The notes beneath the pieces were generated by a model. It searched no databases, was not told where the DNA came from, and saw nothing but the letters and a program-made list of their open reading frames with translations. A stretch of DNA of 64,000 nt, taken from Paralvinella palmiformis. Its lineage: Eukaryota; Annelida; Polychaeta; Terebellida; Alvinellidae. This document shows, in pieces, positions 11,566 to 22,959 of the stretch. The stretch covers positions 667,501 through 731,500 of the forward strand of contig JAODUP010000032.1 in NCBI GenBank assembly GCA_025642065.1, given 5' to 3'. The stretch's first letter is position 1. The number at the start of each line of letters is the position of its first letter. The position numbers and the translations under genes are program-made.

Positions 11566-12561
11566 ATAAACTGATTTCACAATTTAGAAAGCGCTTTGTT
11601 TACAGAATGCATGTGTGTAAAAGAGAGTCTGTGGTGACATATTAAAATATATACATTTCTATTGGAAAATAATTTAAAAAAAACAGTTGTATTTATTCAC
11701 AGGCTTAAACAAACAAAACGTCTAATGTAAAGTTGACCGATAACAAAATAAAATTCATAAATAAGAAAGTGCAAAATAATGGCTAATCCTATTTAATCAT
11801 GAACAATTTGGCTTGGATTAGCCGTATACAGTGTTGTGAACGTTGAGAAATCAGTGTTTAAGGTGTGTGAGTGAGACGGTGTTTGGATGAGTGAATCTTT
11901 AGATATCAACTTAGAGCACGTCTCATTGTATTTTCACTAAATGTTGTTGTTGCATTTACAAACAGAAACAAAACTCCATGTGGAATAATTAAATTATTTT
12001 AAGCAAAAATTATATTAATTTGTTACATAATTTATAATACATTTTACATTTTTAAATTTAGCTGAACATAAAAAAACTGTTTATGTTTTTCACCAGATAA
12101 GGTCATTTCTACCGAAATATTGTGCAGTGACCTAACTCAAACTACTCATGTAAATCACCGTGCAAGTAAATATGTTGTTAATGTACACTGAATAACAATC
12201 CTATTGCTTACAAATATTGTTTTCTTTCTGACATGACGCACATACTTCCAATGATAACATAAACACGTTCCTTCTGAATCTTAAAAATGTAAGTGACAAA
12301 TTTTATTAGATATATATATTTCTTTCCATGTCAAATGTACTTCCAAATCATTTCGTCGTTGTTAGAAAAAACATTCTGGACAACGAACTCCTTTCGATAC
12401 AATCACAACCTGTACTGATGTAAATTCAGGACAAATACTGTAATTGTTCAGATGGAATACGTACCTGTCATAATTTGTTTTAAAGAAACAGAATTAAAAT
12501 ATATCATTGAAGACTCGATATATTTAGATCATCAGTCAACATCGCCGACATATGTCAACAT

Positions 12562-12945
12562 ATTGGGGGGGGGGGGGAGGATTGCTTGTTTGCTTGTGTT
12601 TCGGGGAGAATCCCCAGGCTATCGCTAGATCAGCCTCTATGTTGGAGTAGTTGAGACCACCACCCCCCACCACTCACAGGGGAGCAGTACGGAAAGATGG
12701 AGTTGAAATACCATGAGGGTGGTCACTGCCAGAGTGTTTTACGTCATCCGGGGATCTTTAATATCACACTTTATTTTAAATAATTCAATGGAGACGGCAG
12801 CGCCATTTAACGTGGTCAACCACCCACGATATTATGAGCCGAGAAATTAATCTCTGGAAAAGTTTCGACCTCTTGCTGTTATTGAACCTGTGACCCTTGG
12901 CACCAAATGTCGGGTGCTCAACCGCTAGACCACCGGAGCCCCTAT
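12562..12945 (-). repeat. tRNA-like SINE, family B, in unit 2
   Basis: Duplicate of the element at 7250-7632, carried by the tandem duplication rather than by a separate insertion. Confidence 0.7.
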
Positions 12946-13205
12946 ATTGGAGGGGGGGGGGGGGTGAATAAATATCCTGAAGTACTTTCATGTAACATTT
13001 AAACTCTGGCTTTATTATTGTTATTTATTGTTGTTTGATGTTATTTGTTATTATTCTTGATTTTGTTACTGTGGGGGGGGAAGAAGTACATTAGAAACTT
13101 GTTATATACCCATTTAAGTCATAGTCTTAACAATATAATTAGTGGATGTTGCTTCATTATTATTTATTATAGTTAATTCTTTTCTTAGATCACAGATTGA
13201 AGTAA

Positions 13206-13207
<2 letters not shown>

Positions 13208-13262
<55 letters not shown>
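13208..13262. repeat. (TA)n microsatellite
   Basis: Unit 2 counterpart of the TA tract at 7896. Confidence 0.95.
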
Positions 13263-13266
<4 letters not shown>

Positions 13267-14825
13267 GACAGTTTACTGTCAGATTATGTGACTTAAACGC
13301 GAAATATTAGAAAAGTAACCCATAAACCCCCCAATAATAATCACGAACTCTACCTGATATTATAGATATAAGGAGATAATTATAACGGCTTCTTTAAATG
13401 TCAGATTGTATGACGGGAAGGATAAAGTCACTGATGTCTGACGTCAACTGGCACAAAGATTATGTAGCCGTCTACATCTCGATCAATTTAGGCCACATAT
13501 GCTCTAGTTTAGCCTTCAACGTGACCTGAACTCCTCCCCCCCCCCGGGCTCGACCTACTAACTACTGGTATTTGATGCAGTCGTCGGTTCATTTGTATTT
13601 CATTTACCACTCGGTGACGTTTGTTGTTACAAGAGTATAAAATAATCTTCATATGGAATTACACTTTATCGTTTTCTTTTACCACTTTAGTTACATGGGA
13701 GGCTGTTTCGGTGAACTATAATGTAATATTCGTAAACACGTTTTTGTTCCGAAATTATACACTTGGCTGACCTCTGCTTACATTGTTATAACCGGGTCAT
13801 ACACACAGCTTGTGTACACTGACATCAGATTTCAGGAACATCCGGTCTGCGTCTGGCTTCAAAATGGCAGTCCCACATGTACCAGTACTTTGAACAGTAT
13901 TATTTAATATGTAGTTGATCGTGATCATATTTTAAGATAATTTATCAATTGTTTGATCATATTTATATTAGTCCTAAAAAAATTAAATCAATGTGAACTT
14001 TTCCTTTAAAAAGAGAACATAGCCAAAGTTCACGACAAGTAAAATTTCCAAACGAGATACCAATGGGTTTGGAAATAACATAATGTAAATAACAAAATAT
14101 GTTCCTTGTTTCATGAATATTTACATATACTTCTGGAGAAATACTCTCGCAAATGAAATACATAGTCTTATTTAAATTATTCACAATAAATCATGACTAG
14201 GTTTTGCAGCACTTATATTTTAGTTTCTGGTTAACACATCTATTAAGAACAGAGCCACTTTTCGCTAATTTTCCCTTCCAAATTAACAGGACTACATCAG
14301 ACTCTAACAATTGCAACAACGTTTTATAATATCTACCTACTTTAACCATACTCTACACTAGATACGGTTAATTTTCGCCCAATACACGTCATGTGCTCTG
14401 AGACATTATCGTTATTGAGAGATCAAATAATTTGACCTTATCATTCTCTTCTTGTATATAGAAAATAAATTCTTGAATCAATATCTTTCAAATGCTAAGC
14501 GCCTAAATTTACCTGTCATAATCATTTAAACAGTAAGTATAATTAGTGTAATTAGTTTAACAGATTATCACAATCATTATAATTGAAGCTTTATGACAAC
14601 AAACATGGACATATTGAACTTATACTACATTTAGTTGGGTTTGTTATTGATCTTGTGATTATTTAATTTAGAGTCAAGGTCGTATGTATTACGCGAATCA
14701 GTATTACTTGGGGCATTACAAAGGTACATGCAAAATTTGGTCTATCGATGCATTCAAAGTAAGGACGACAATGAATGTCAAGAGTTATTTCTTTAATAAA
14801 TGCGGATTATTTAAAATTGAAAATA

Positions 14826-14953
14826 GCGACTTCCAACGGTAATGAGGCGAAGTGAAAGACGAAACAACCTTCAGATATGCCCACGCCGGGTTTCGAACAC
14901 GGGTGGTGGTGATCTGTGGTCCAGCACGCTACAGCTAGACCACGGAGGCGCCC
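14826..14953 (-). repeat. Truncated family A SINE in unit 2
   Basis: Counterpart of 9520-9701. About 50 bp of the SINE tail, together with its left target-site duplication, have been deleted. The right duplication is still present at 14954-14969, so the loss happened after the unit was duplicated. Confidence 0.9.
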
Positions 14954-14963
14954 GTTGGTTTCA

Positions 14964-14965
<2 letters not shown>

Positions 14966-15009
<44 letters not shown>
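14966..15009. repeat. (ATT)n microsatellite
   Basis: Expanded in unit 2 relative to the short run at about 9712-9731 in unit 1. Confidence 0.9.
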
Positions 15010-15011
<2 letters not shown>

Positions 15012-15878
15012 AATCTTTATTTTTAGCATGAATTTCAACATTTAATATAACAAAACTAAATCTGTCTTTTCTCGATTGGTAGTTTTTCAATATACACAAA
15101 ACTCTTATATTACATTCAGCTATTGGCTTTGATAAAAAGGATGAAACTTAATCAAATATACATTTTATGTGGAGAAAGTGGGAATATCTGCTCAAATGTA
15201 ATATAATACATACTGCTAATAACTGCTACTGCTCCTGGTGGAAACAACTATTAAATTCCTTTACAACAACAACAACAACAACAACAAAACAAAATTATAA
15301 ATAATATTAACAATAATATGTCAAGTATTTAATTAAAAGTCCTCGTCAGCTGATACCATTTGAGTACACTGTAAATATTTTGTATTTTTTTAAACTAATC
15401 TTTGGATATAGCAGTAATTAATCAAAGAAATAATATTATTTTCTAAAATTTACTACTACAATAAAGTGAGAAATCTTTTCCGTGGTCCGCACAAGAATAA
15501 TTCCAGAATTATTCACTGGATAAATCCACAATACTCCACCCCCGCGCCCATTAAAGCAGCTGTCTTCAAGAAGAAACACATTTTACAACAGATTTGTGTG
15601 ATGACCCCTGAAGAAGAGTTCTTAACGTAAATCACCATCTGTTTACTTAACTTGTCAAGCTTTATCGAACTGCTGTTTACAAGAAAGTGATGTTCTTCGT
15701 CTGACGCACATACTTGCATCAATACACATGTTTCACCTAAATCGCAAAAATATAATTATCCACAAGAAGGATCCTTCAGATGACAGATTTTATTGAACAC
15801 ATATGTTTAGATACCGAACGTAGGAGAAAATCAATTAGTCATTATTAACAGATGGTTTATTAATATTAATTTCTTTTC

Positions 15879-15886
15879 TATAAAAG
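15879..15886 (+). promoter_or_regulatory. TATA box, promoter B of peptide gene copy 3
   Basis: Same sequence as 10603-10610, offset by 5276 bp. The matching exon 1B donor GTAAGC is at 15941. Confidence 0.5.
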
Positions 15887-16179
15887 AAGAGTTTGTTTGG
15901 TTGTCGGGTGTTTTCGGAACAAACCTCTACTCAGGACGTGGTAAGCCATTTATCAGAAGCGCCTACATATCACGTGATACTTTATATTAGTGGATATTTA
16001 GAGGTGGTTTCGAGGAGAAATTTAGACTTTCGTCATTTTGATTTCGCACCCGGGTTGTTGTCGTTGATAACAATGTATTATTGGCTAATTTTGGCGATTT
16101 TCATCAATAACGAAATTAGTAGTTTTATGTACGATATCAACACACATCGATTGGTCAAAGTTTATTACATTTTCTTCAG

Positions 16180-16579
16180 GAATCTCAGCAGAATGAAGTA
16201 TTTGATTGTGTTAGCGGCTGTCCTTGTGGCTGTCCAGTCTCAACCCTGGGAACCATCAGGTATGTTATATTTTATTCTGTGAGAAGTAAGTACTCTGTCG
16301 AGGCTAGTAATCCTAGGAACGTTGACGACGAATTAACAAGGTAAGTTAACATTCCGAGTCAAAATAAAAAGTCCAAAACAAAAACCTACCAGTCATGGTT
16401 GTCATGTTTTCTTCTCTCTTCTTTACTGTGTATTGTCTGTGTGTTGTCCATTGTATTGTTTTGTCTCTATGTACGTCTTTTGTTCTGTTAGTTTTCTCTA
16501 AATCCCTTTGTGCCGTCCATGATTTATCCCAAGGTCACGTGCAATACGTGAACCAATAGTAATACAGGATAGGTGTCAC
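16180..16579 (+). repeat. Truncated third duplication unit
   Basis: Matches the first 400 bp of units 1 and 2 (exon 1 and most of the intron). Identity stops at 16579, just after AGGTGTCACC. The second coding exon present in the full units is therefore missing here. Confidence 0.95.
16193..16259 (+). pseudogene. Signal-peptide exon of truncated peptide gene copy 3
   Basis: The exon is identical to coding exon 1 of copies 1 and 2 and keeps acceptor and donor. The duplicated block ends at 16579, before the second coding exon, so the original precursor cannot be made. Either the copy is dead, or it splices to new downstream sequence. One possible partner is an in-frame segment at 16615-16688 (see the separate entry). 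Confidence 0.65.
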
Positions 16580-16614
16580 CACTTCCGATCATGCAAAGAG
16601 CAAGCTTCAAGCAG

Positions 16615-16688
16615 AATGGATCATGAAGACCAAGCGAGCGAGATCAGATATTGGTAATAATCAACAGCTTACTTATTCCGAGAAATAA
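16615..16688 (+). other. Possible new terminal exon for peptide copy 3
   Basis: After an AAGCAG acceptor-like site (16609-16614) the frame set by the phase-1 donor of copy 3 stays open for 24 codons to a TAA at 16686-16688. An AATAAA follows at 16715-16720. The chimera would be 46 residues: the same signal peptide plus a basic tail containing KR and ending Ser-Glu-Lys. The polypyrimidine tract is poor, so the call is speculative. Confidence 0.2.
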
Positions 16689-16736
16689 CGTTTTTATTTC
16701 CAATATCGGCATAAAATAAAATTTTACTTCCATTGA

Positions 16737-16913
16737 TTTATGTTTTACAGCATGTTTTGTACACGTGGTAGGCTAAATGGGCCGAGCGACCTCTAAATGT
16801 AATGAAGCGAAGTCAAAGATGAAACAACCTACAGATATGCCCGCTCCAAGAATCGAACACGGGTGGTAGTGATCTGTGGTGCAACACGCTACCACTAGAC
16901 CACTGAGGCGCCC
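16737..16913 (-). repeat. tRNA-derived SINE, family A
   Basis: Head at the right end (A-box near 16893-16903). Flanked by the 10-bp direct repeat CTTCCATTGA at 16727-16736 and 16918-16927. Confidence 0.88.
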
Positions 16914-16929
16914 TTCGCTTCCATTGAAG

Positions 16930-18480
16930 ATAGAAACCATGAACTTCACGTGGCGGCTAAGTTTAAAGAAACTTCCTTTATGAAGAAGCAAAGAACAGTG
17001 AGGAATTTTGTATTTGATAATAAATAAAACGATTTAAACAAAATTGAAAATAAGTATATTCAGTGAGAGAGCGTTTGAGTGAGCATGTATCGTATTGGAT
17101 TTACATGCCTAAATATATACAGATTACACAGAAATAAACAAAACCGTCCCGAAATAAAACCACACACACAAACAAAATGTTTTAATAGCTAATTTCATTT
17201 TGAAAAGTAATCTATACATTTAGCCAAACCTTTAGGCTTCAAAATAGACTGATCCAAGCAAAATGCATTGCATCGATTACCAACTGCGGCATCCTGTAAG
17301 GGGATGGCAGCTTTTCACAGATGGGAAATACTGGAAATCTTTGAGCAAATTATTTTATATTACACGGAGACTGAGACTAGACTAATATTTCAGCTGAACG
17401 AGTGTGTCTTTCCAAAGGATTTAACACAATACTTATCAGGACATAACCCAATGATTAAATAAATGATTTTAAATAAAACTTGTAGCTGAATGTAAATTGA
17501 TTTTAATGAAGATTTTGTGGAAATATAATGTTACTTGTATCTGGGAACCAATCATAAATGTATCACCTATATATTATTTTTTTATTACATTAGAGTATTA
17601 ACACCCTTGACATTTACATGTAGTAAATATTGCACGTATGGCTGATTCAGGAAATAAAACAGTTCACGTTCAATACAAGAAATCATGCATAAATACCAAT
17701 GTTACAGTAATAGGAACCACCCAATAAATTATAATCTACGTGATCATTGATTGTATCCCTTCACATCGTCATGTCAGATGGCAAAAATCATACAAAAGAT
17801 AAGTTTGAACTAGACAGGTCGGACCATGACAGCCATCCAAATCACGCTGAACGTTACTTAGTTTAGTGGCATATATTTATTGGATGAAGTCTGTGCCATT
17901 CCTATTAAATGCAAACTTATAATATGGAGATCACATACCCTTAATGGACTATAAATACAATACAAATATAGCTGGTAAATAGCCTAAATACAGCTTTTCG
18001 GTAATACATTTATCGGCCACTACATGCGTACATCGCCATGCAACACAGTGATTCTTAGACGTCTAACCCGAAACCGTAGTGTGAAATTCAGCCGCATGGT
18101 GGCACCAGGGGTAATTGAATCGGTCTATTAATCAAAACAAGTTATCTCGATTATTTGTTTCTCTCAATCTGATAATATATTGGAGATGAACATCGAAGAG
18201 CAAGGAGTTGATGTTGGTCAGATTGTTGGCAGTTAAATATTGATTTGTCTCTAGCCTACGTCAGAAGAATTTCTTGTTTGTTTGGGCTTTAATTTCCAGT
18301 TAAATTTCAGGTTAGAATATCGTAATACACCGTTGTGTATGATGTTGATATAGTGTAATTATATGTCATCTATCAACCATATTACATAAAGTATAGTTTT
18401 TGGTGTTCTTTCTCAAGATTATATTTTTGACTTTTTAAACATTATCACCGTTACTAGGTAAGTGCTTTGCTGGTGGCCTA
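16930..18480. other. Gene-free intergenic stretch
   Basis: AT-rich with short stop-broken frames only. No repeat family or splice structure was recognised. Confidence 0.5.
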
Positions 18481-18499
18481 CTCACGTGCTTAATATGCC

Positions 18500-18606
18500 T
18501 ATTTTCATAATGTTCCTAGCTTTTTCATAATGTTCCTAGCTGTTTTCATAATGTTCCTAGCTGTTTTCATAATGTTCATAGCTGTTTTCATAATAGTCAT
18601 AGCTAT
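18500..18606. repeat. 21-bp minisatellite
   Basis: About five tandem copies of a 21-bp unit of the type TTTTCATAATGTTCCTAGCTG, the last ones diverged (ATGTTCATAGC, ATAGTCATAGC). Confidence 0.9.
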
Positions 18607-18725
18607 TGTGACATCTGGTGACTACCAAGCTAAATAGTCAAGTTGACCCCAATCTGCTCATTGAACAAAAACTACAGAGTTGATAGGAAAACTGTAACAC
18701 AACTCAGAAACGTTGTTCATTTCGG

Positions 18726-18727
<2 letters not shown>

Positions 18728-18781
<54 letters not shown>
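18728..18781. repeat. (TA)n microsatellite
   Basis: TA tract immediately left of the pogo-like element. Confidence 0.95.
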
Positions 18782-19273
18782 GTAAGGTTGGATAATATGA
18801 GCCACTATTGTTTAATGTGTTACTATGAATTTGTAGCACCGCCTATTGATAATATGTTAGTGTATCTGAAACTACTCAGGAACGTCCACCTTTTGACCAA
18901 TGGTTGATATATTTACGGTTCAAAATAATCTCACGATTTTAGAAAACAATTTAATCACGAACTGGCTCATATTACATTGGGACCTGAAAATATGAGCATG
19001 CCATCAGTTTAATATGAGCATACCTAGATTAGAACCCAAATTGTTGTGAACACCCATTCTTAATCGCAAAAGCGTAACTCAGTGTGGCAATATTAATATG
19101 TAGATACACAGTACTGATTAACATCCATTTCTCATCTCTTAATATCTTCGCATACGCAAAATGTGTCACCAAATATAGTCGCATACACACCAACATCACA
19201 GAGACGTATCTAACCTGGAATAACAAGTTATCGTTGTCATCACGCAGCTATGATTCACAATCATAGGCTCAAA

Positions 19274-19365
19274 TTGTTATTGTTGAAGTTTGGAGTAGAG
19301 ACCCCTAGCTGTCGCCTATTGGGCACAGCCAACCGGTGTTGACTTCTGTTATTATGACGATGGGC
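19274..19365 (+). repeat. Short interspersed repeat, family C (partial)
   Basis: Contains the GTAGAGACCCCTAGCTGTCG and ATTGGGCACAGCC blocks also found at 53890-54008 (GTAGAGACCCCTGGCTGTCA, ATTGGGCGCAGCC). It lacks the tail TTCAGAAAATAAAGTCATTC present in the other copy. Confidence 0.75.
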
Positions 19366-19759
19366 GAACTGGCAGCTCACTTTACTATAAAAGTCCTTAT
19401 TCGAAGGAAAACAACTTTACCAGTTGCTTGCTTGGACTACAAACTCCTCCTACTATAATGTCGCGGCCAGGATACGAATGTCCGGCCTCTCAAACAAAAT
19501 GAACAGTATGTGTACATTTATAAGTCGTGAACAACTTGTATATGTTTATTAAAATATCCTGTAACGTTTATAATTAAACATTTGATGTAATTTGCATATA
19601 ATTTGTCCTGATTACTACTATTATCTGCAATTCACTAGACGATTGATAAACTTGACATATTATTAACTATGTGTCTCATAGAACATATGACTGTATGTAA
19701 TTCAAAACACCAATTTTTACCAGATAACAACAGAGACAGTTCAATAGTACTAACATAAA

Positions 19760-20396
19760 TCACATTGGAAAATTCTGGCCATTACTGACATCTGCAGACT
19801 GGACATTGCTGACATTTGCAGGCTGGTCATTGCTGGCATCTGTAGCCTGGACATTAGCAACATCCACAGATTGGATATTGCTCACATCTACTGACTGGAC
19901 ATTGATGACACCCGTGGATGGAGTTTGACTCTTCGACTGGAAATACGATGCAGACCCATACTTTGTAACGTCTGTCGCCATGATGTCTTCGCCTGTATGA
20001 ATGTGTTGGATGTATGGATTTAAAGGATGTATCCCAGTCTTTCTGAATCCACTAACTGCATTCTTGACTGTCGCAGCTTTACCATATGCAATCCCAAAGA
20101 TCTCTGCCACATTTAACTCGGAAACTGATAGACCAGTGGCTGATGTACAAGCAACTGCTGTCACGTGTTTTCTCCGTTCAGCGCTGGTAAGGGCAGAAAC
20201 GCCTTTCTTGCCTTTCCTTACCAACACTTTAGTTGGTTTGTGACATAGAGTGTAGCAAGATTCATCAACATTATAAATTCGTGATGGGGGAATAATCCTT
20301 GTGTTTCCATATATACAGACTTTAATTGGCCAAGCTTCAATTCTTGTTCTTTTAGGGGGGGGGGTTCCAGAAATGACATTATCGATTATTGTTCTC
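19760..20396 (-). pseudogene. Pogo/Tigger-type DDE transposase remnant
   Basis: The frame is open for about 210 codons from just after a TAG near 20400. It contains the hallmark RIYNVDES segment with the first catalytic Asp, then KVLVRKGKKG, LTSAERRKHVTAVAC and, near the C-terminus, the conserved AEIFGIAYGKAATV and GFRKTGIHPLNPYI blocks. The stretch that should carry the second and third acidic residues, between ACTSATG and the AEIFG block, is missing, so the product cannot be catalytic. A Val-Gln-Ser/Asn-rich decapeptide-like repeat (SNVQSADVSN type) closes the frame. No true ATG start is visible. Confidence 0.75.
20350..20367. repeat. Poly-G tract within transposase remnant
   Basis: Short homopolymer G run that encodes a Pro run in the minus-strand transposase frame. 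Confidence 0.7.
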
Positions 20397-21188
20397 TAGT
20401 AAGGAGATAAAAAAGACTTAATTATATCAATACTTATCACACGCAGGGGCCAAATATTGTAGGAAATGACCCTGGTTTTAAGCATTGTAAACATTCAGTA
20501 CATAGATCTAATATTAACCACTCATACGTAATAGGAGTATATGCTCAATTTACCCCAAATCCATGTGGCTCATATTACCTGGAAAGCACATGCACTGGTA
20601 TTATATTAAAATTAGAAGAAGAAAAATTTCAATAAATAATTATGTTATCGTTCAATACACATTTTCAATATGATAATGTACTCATATCATACAGTTTTGG
20701 AGACTCGGAATAATATATGCAAGACTTAAAGATCTATCCTTTAATTGAACTTCGTGAAATCTTAAGAAAATGGACAAAATATCATTTGTGCAGCTATAAA
20801 CGAAATTGATTAACTTACCTTTGAAAAAAACTTTCCTTTGTTGAGAGACGCTAGGTGGAAGCACAGATCTTCCCATTTAAGAAACTTGAAGGAGGCTCAT
20901 GAAGGTAATATGAGTCATATTTTTCCCCCTATAAATAAGGTTACAGTGGTTTTAAAACTTGCTTCGCTAGCATCTCACATCCCACAGCTTTAATCGAGAG
21001 TCTTCGGAAAACTTCGGAATGTGACGCCACACACTCGCATTGGCCTTGTTTAACCTGTGATACATGTTCTCTATTGTCTTTGTTAAACGTATAAAATGGT
21101 GTATTAGGCCGCATATAATTGTGCAAATGAATCTGCCAGTGGATGGAGTATGCACTAATTCCCCCCAAAACAAGGCTCGTTTGCGCGA

Positions 21189-21380
21189 TTGGGGGCGAAA
21201 CATGAACTGGAAGTAATGGAAACCAACTTGCCAACTTACAACTTCCAGGAACGTATGTTCGTTATTTCACCGTCTATGGCAAAATCAGTTGGATATGACA
21301 TGAAGTTCACAGAAGATGCCATTCCAACCATATTCGACAGACTGGGTAATGCTAAGATGACATCACACGATAGTCCCTAG
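21189..21380 (+). other. Short open frame, possible THAP-domain tail
   Basis: The open frame ends with KFTEDAIPTIFDRLG, which resembles the LKPDAVPTIF-type C-terminal end of THAP zinc fingers. No upstream C2CH residues were found in frame and there is no confident start. It may be a remnant of a THAP-bearing transposon or gene. Confidence 0.2.
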
Positions 21381-21724
21381 CGAGTGTATAAACATTTTAT
21401 TGTATAAGCATTTTGTAAATATTTTAATGTTTTAGCGTGTTTTAAATTGACCTTTTTCCTTCTTTAATCATCTGTTGTTAATTTATTTATTTCACGCTCT
21501 TTTATTGTCATGTAGGTGACGTAACTGAGTGACGTAACGTCGGACGTAATGACGTTCGCTGAACTGAAATTTACTCTTGAAGATTGGCATAAAGGAGAAT
21601 TTGACGTTAGGTCGAAATGACGTAAACCGAGGTATTACTGTATTAACAAAAGGAGACACATCCTAACTAAACGAAAGTGAGGGAGCGATCGATACTATGT
21701 CTTACCTCATTACCGTAAAATAAC

Positions 21725-21728
<4 letters not shown>

Positions 21729-21767
<39 letters not shown>
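21729..21767. repeat. (TA)n microsatellite
   Basis: Pure TA tract. Confidence 0.95.
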
Positions 21768-21770
<3 letters not shown>

Positions 21771-22344
21771 AAAACTGGACTGTGATCATTCTTGTTAGGG
21801 CTTCATTGTGGAATGTAAAGAAACAGAAAAATTAAGTTTATCTTCTTTCTGTAAATTTAATGCTCTCGTGATCCACATCATAATATTTGGGTCACATCAC
21901 ATGATCCACATCATAATATGTAGATCACGTGATCCACACCATAATATGTGTTTTATGCCTATATTATTTGTATAGGTTTTTTCCTCCGTAACTTGTATAT
22001 TATTATAGGATCTGCTCCAAGTGTTAATGTCAGTCTAGCCTGATATGTTATATACATTAAATGTCATCTGACCAATTAACAGATGTCTGTGTTTGTCATT
22101 ATTATATCATATTTAAATGAATAATTGATGCAGAAAATTAACGCAGTCATTCATTGTAAGATATATGTTTAGAAAGATTAAAAAAAGATGCATTTTAAAA
22201 ATATATTGTAGTCAATATATTTGTGTATAAGGTGGGGTTTTAATCCTTAAAATATGTAGGTTTTTTTTCTACTCGTCAATCCGTCATATGTATGAGTCAA
22301 CGGGACACTGGCTACACTCCGAAACTGTCCATCGGGCCTGTTTA

Positions 22345-22578
22345 GCGATAATAAGTAGATTTTGGTTAAAAAAACGAAAGCGCTGTTCATATGTTGCTCG
22401 ATTTAAACTAAACATTGTGCAATATACAAAAGAATATAACAACAACAACAAGAATATCAAAGTGGGCAGAGAGTTTAATATAATAGAGAAACTTATGTAT
22501 GATTGGCGAAAATGTGCTGCCGAATTACAAGACTTGCCCAAGACGAAGAAAGCTCGTTGTGGTCACTCTACTCAGTAA
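22345..22578 (+). pseudogene. Pogo-type transposase N-terminal helix-turn-helix fragment
   Basis: The frame reads KRKRCSYVARFKLNIVQYTK, then a degenerate turn (Asn-rich), then VGREFNIIEKLMYDWRK and DLPKTKKARCG. This is the order seen at the N-terminus of pogo/Tigger-like transposases: an RRSYTAAFKLKVV-type helix, GREF, DWRK, then PKTKKARRG. The frame stops at 22578 and nothing recognisable follows, so only the DNA-binding part survives. Confidence 0.7.
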
Positions 22579-22914
22579 GCTGCTGATGAGACCACACCAT
22601 TCATGATTGAGTGCTCTTGAATTGGGAGAGTGGCTATATTGTAACTCGCTCGATGATACAGGTTCACAACGTTCCATGACCCGTCGTTCGAAGCATCAGC
22701 TAGGTGTCTGGTGTGCTAACTTCACGAGACGCCACGACCTCTCTCGGCGCATGCGCACTAAAATAAGCCCAAAAGTCCACGTTGATTTGGGATGAAAAAA
22801 TCAATTCGTTCCATTATCGTGTCATTGACCTGAACTCCATTACTTACCTGCCCAAGCTTTAAAAGGTTGGGCTCAAAGCTTTTAGTCCTACCTCGTCTTG
22901 TATACTGACCTCAT

Positions 22915-22916
<2 letters not shown>

Positions 22917-22952
<36 letters not shown>
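22917..22952. repeat. (TA)n microsatellite
   Basis: Pure TA tract. Confidence 0.95.
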
Positions 22953-22954
<2 letters not shown>

Positions 22955-22959
22955 CGCCT

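Larger units (their letters stand above)
10904..16179 (+). repeat. Tandem duplication unit 2 (~5.28 kb)
   Basis: Second copy of the unit at 5593-10903. Differences are scattered substitutions and indels: homopolymer and microsatellite length, loss of the left part of the family A SINE together with its left flank (near 14826), a 19-bp insertion near 14656, and an expanded ATT tract at about 14966-15009. This pattern indicates a recent genomic duplication, or two haplotypes joined in assembly. Confidence 0.95.
18795..20575 (-). mobile_element. Pogo-like DNA transposon with terminal inverted repeats
   Basis: The ends are ATATGAGCCAC at 18795-18805 and its complement GTGGCTCATAT at 20565-20575. 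Each is bordered by TA (18793-18794 and 20576-20577), matching the TA target of pogo/Tc1-type elements. The minus strand inside carries a transposase remnant (19760-20396). Further copies of the same terminal motif at about 18964-18972 and 20905-20915 suggest nested or solo-end relatives. A degenerate minus-strand segment at 20826-20876 (GRSVLPP motif) resembles the segment after the N-terminal helix-turn-helix in such transposases, so a second damaged copy may lie just to the right. Confidence 0.65.
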
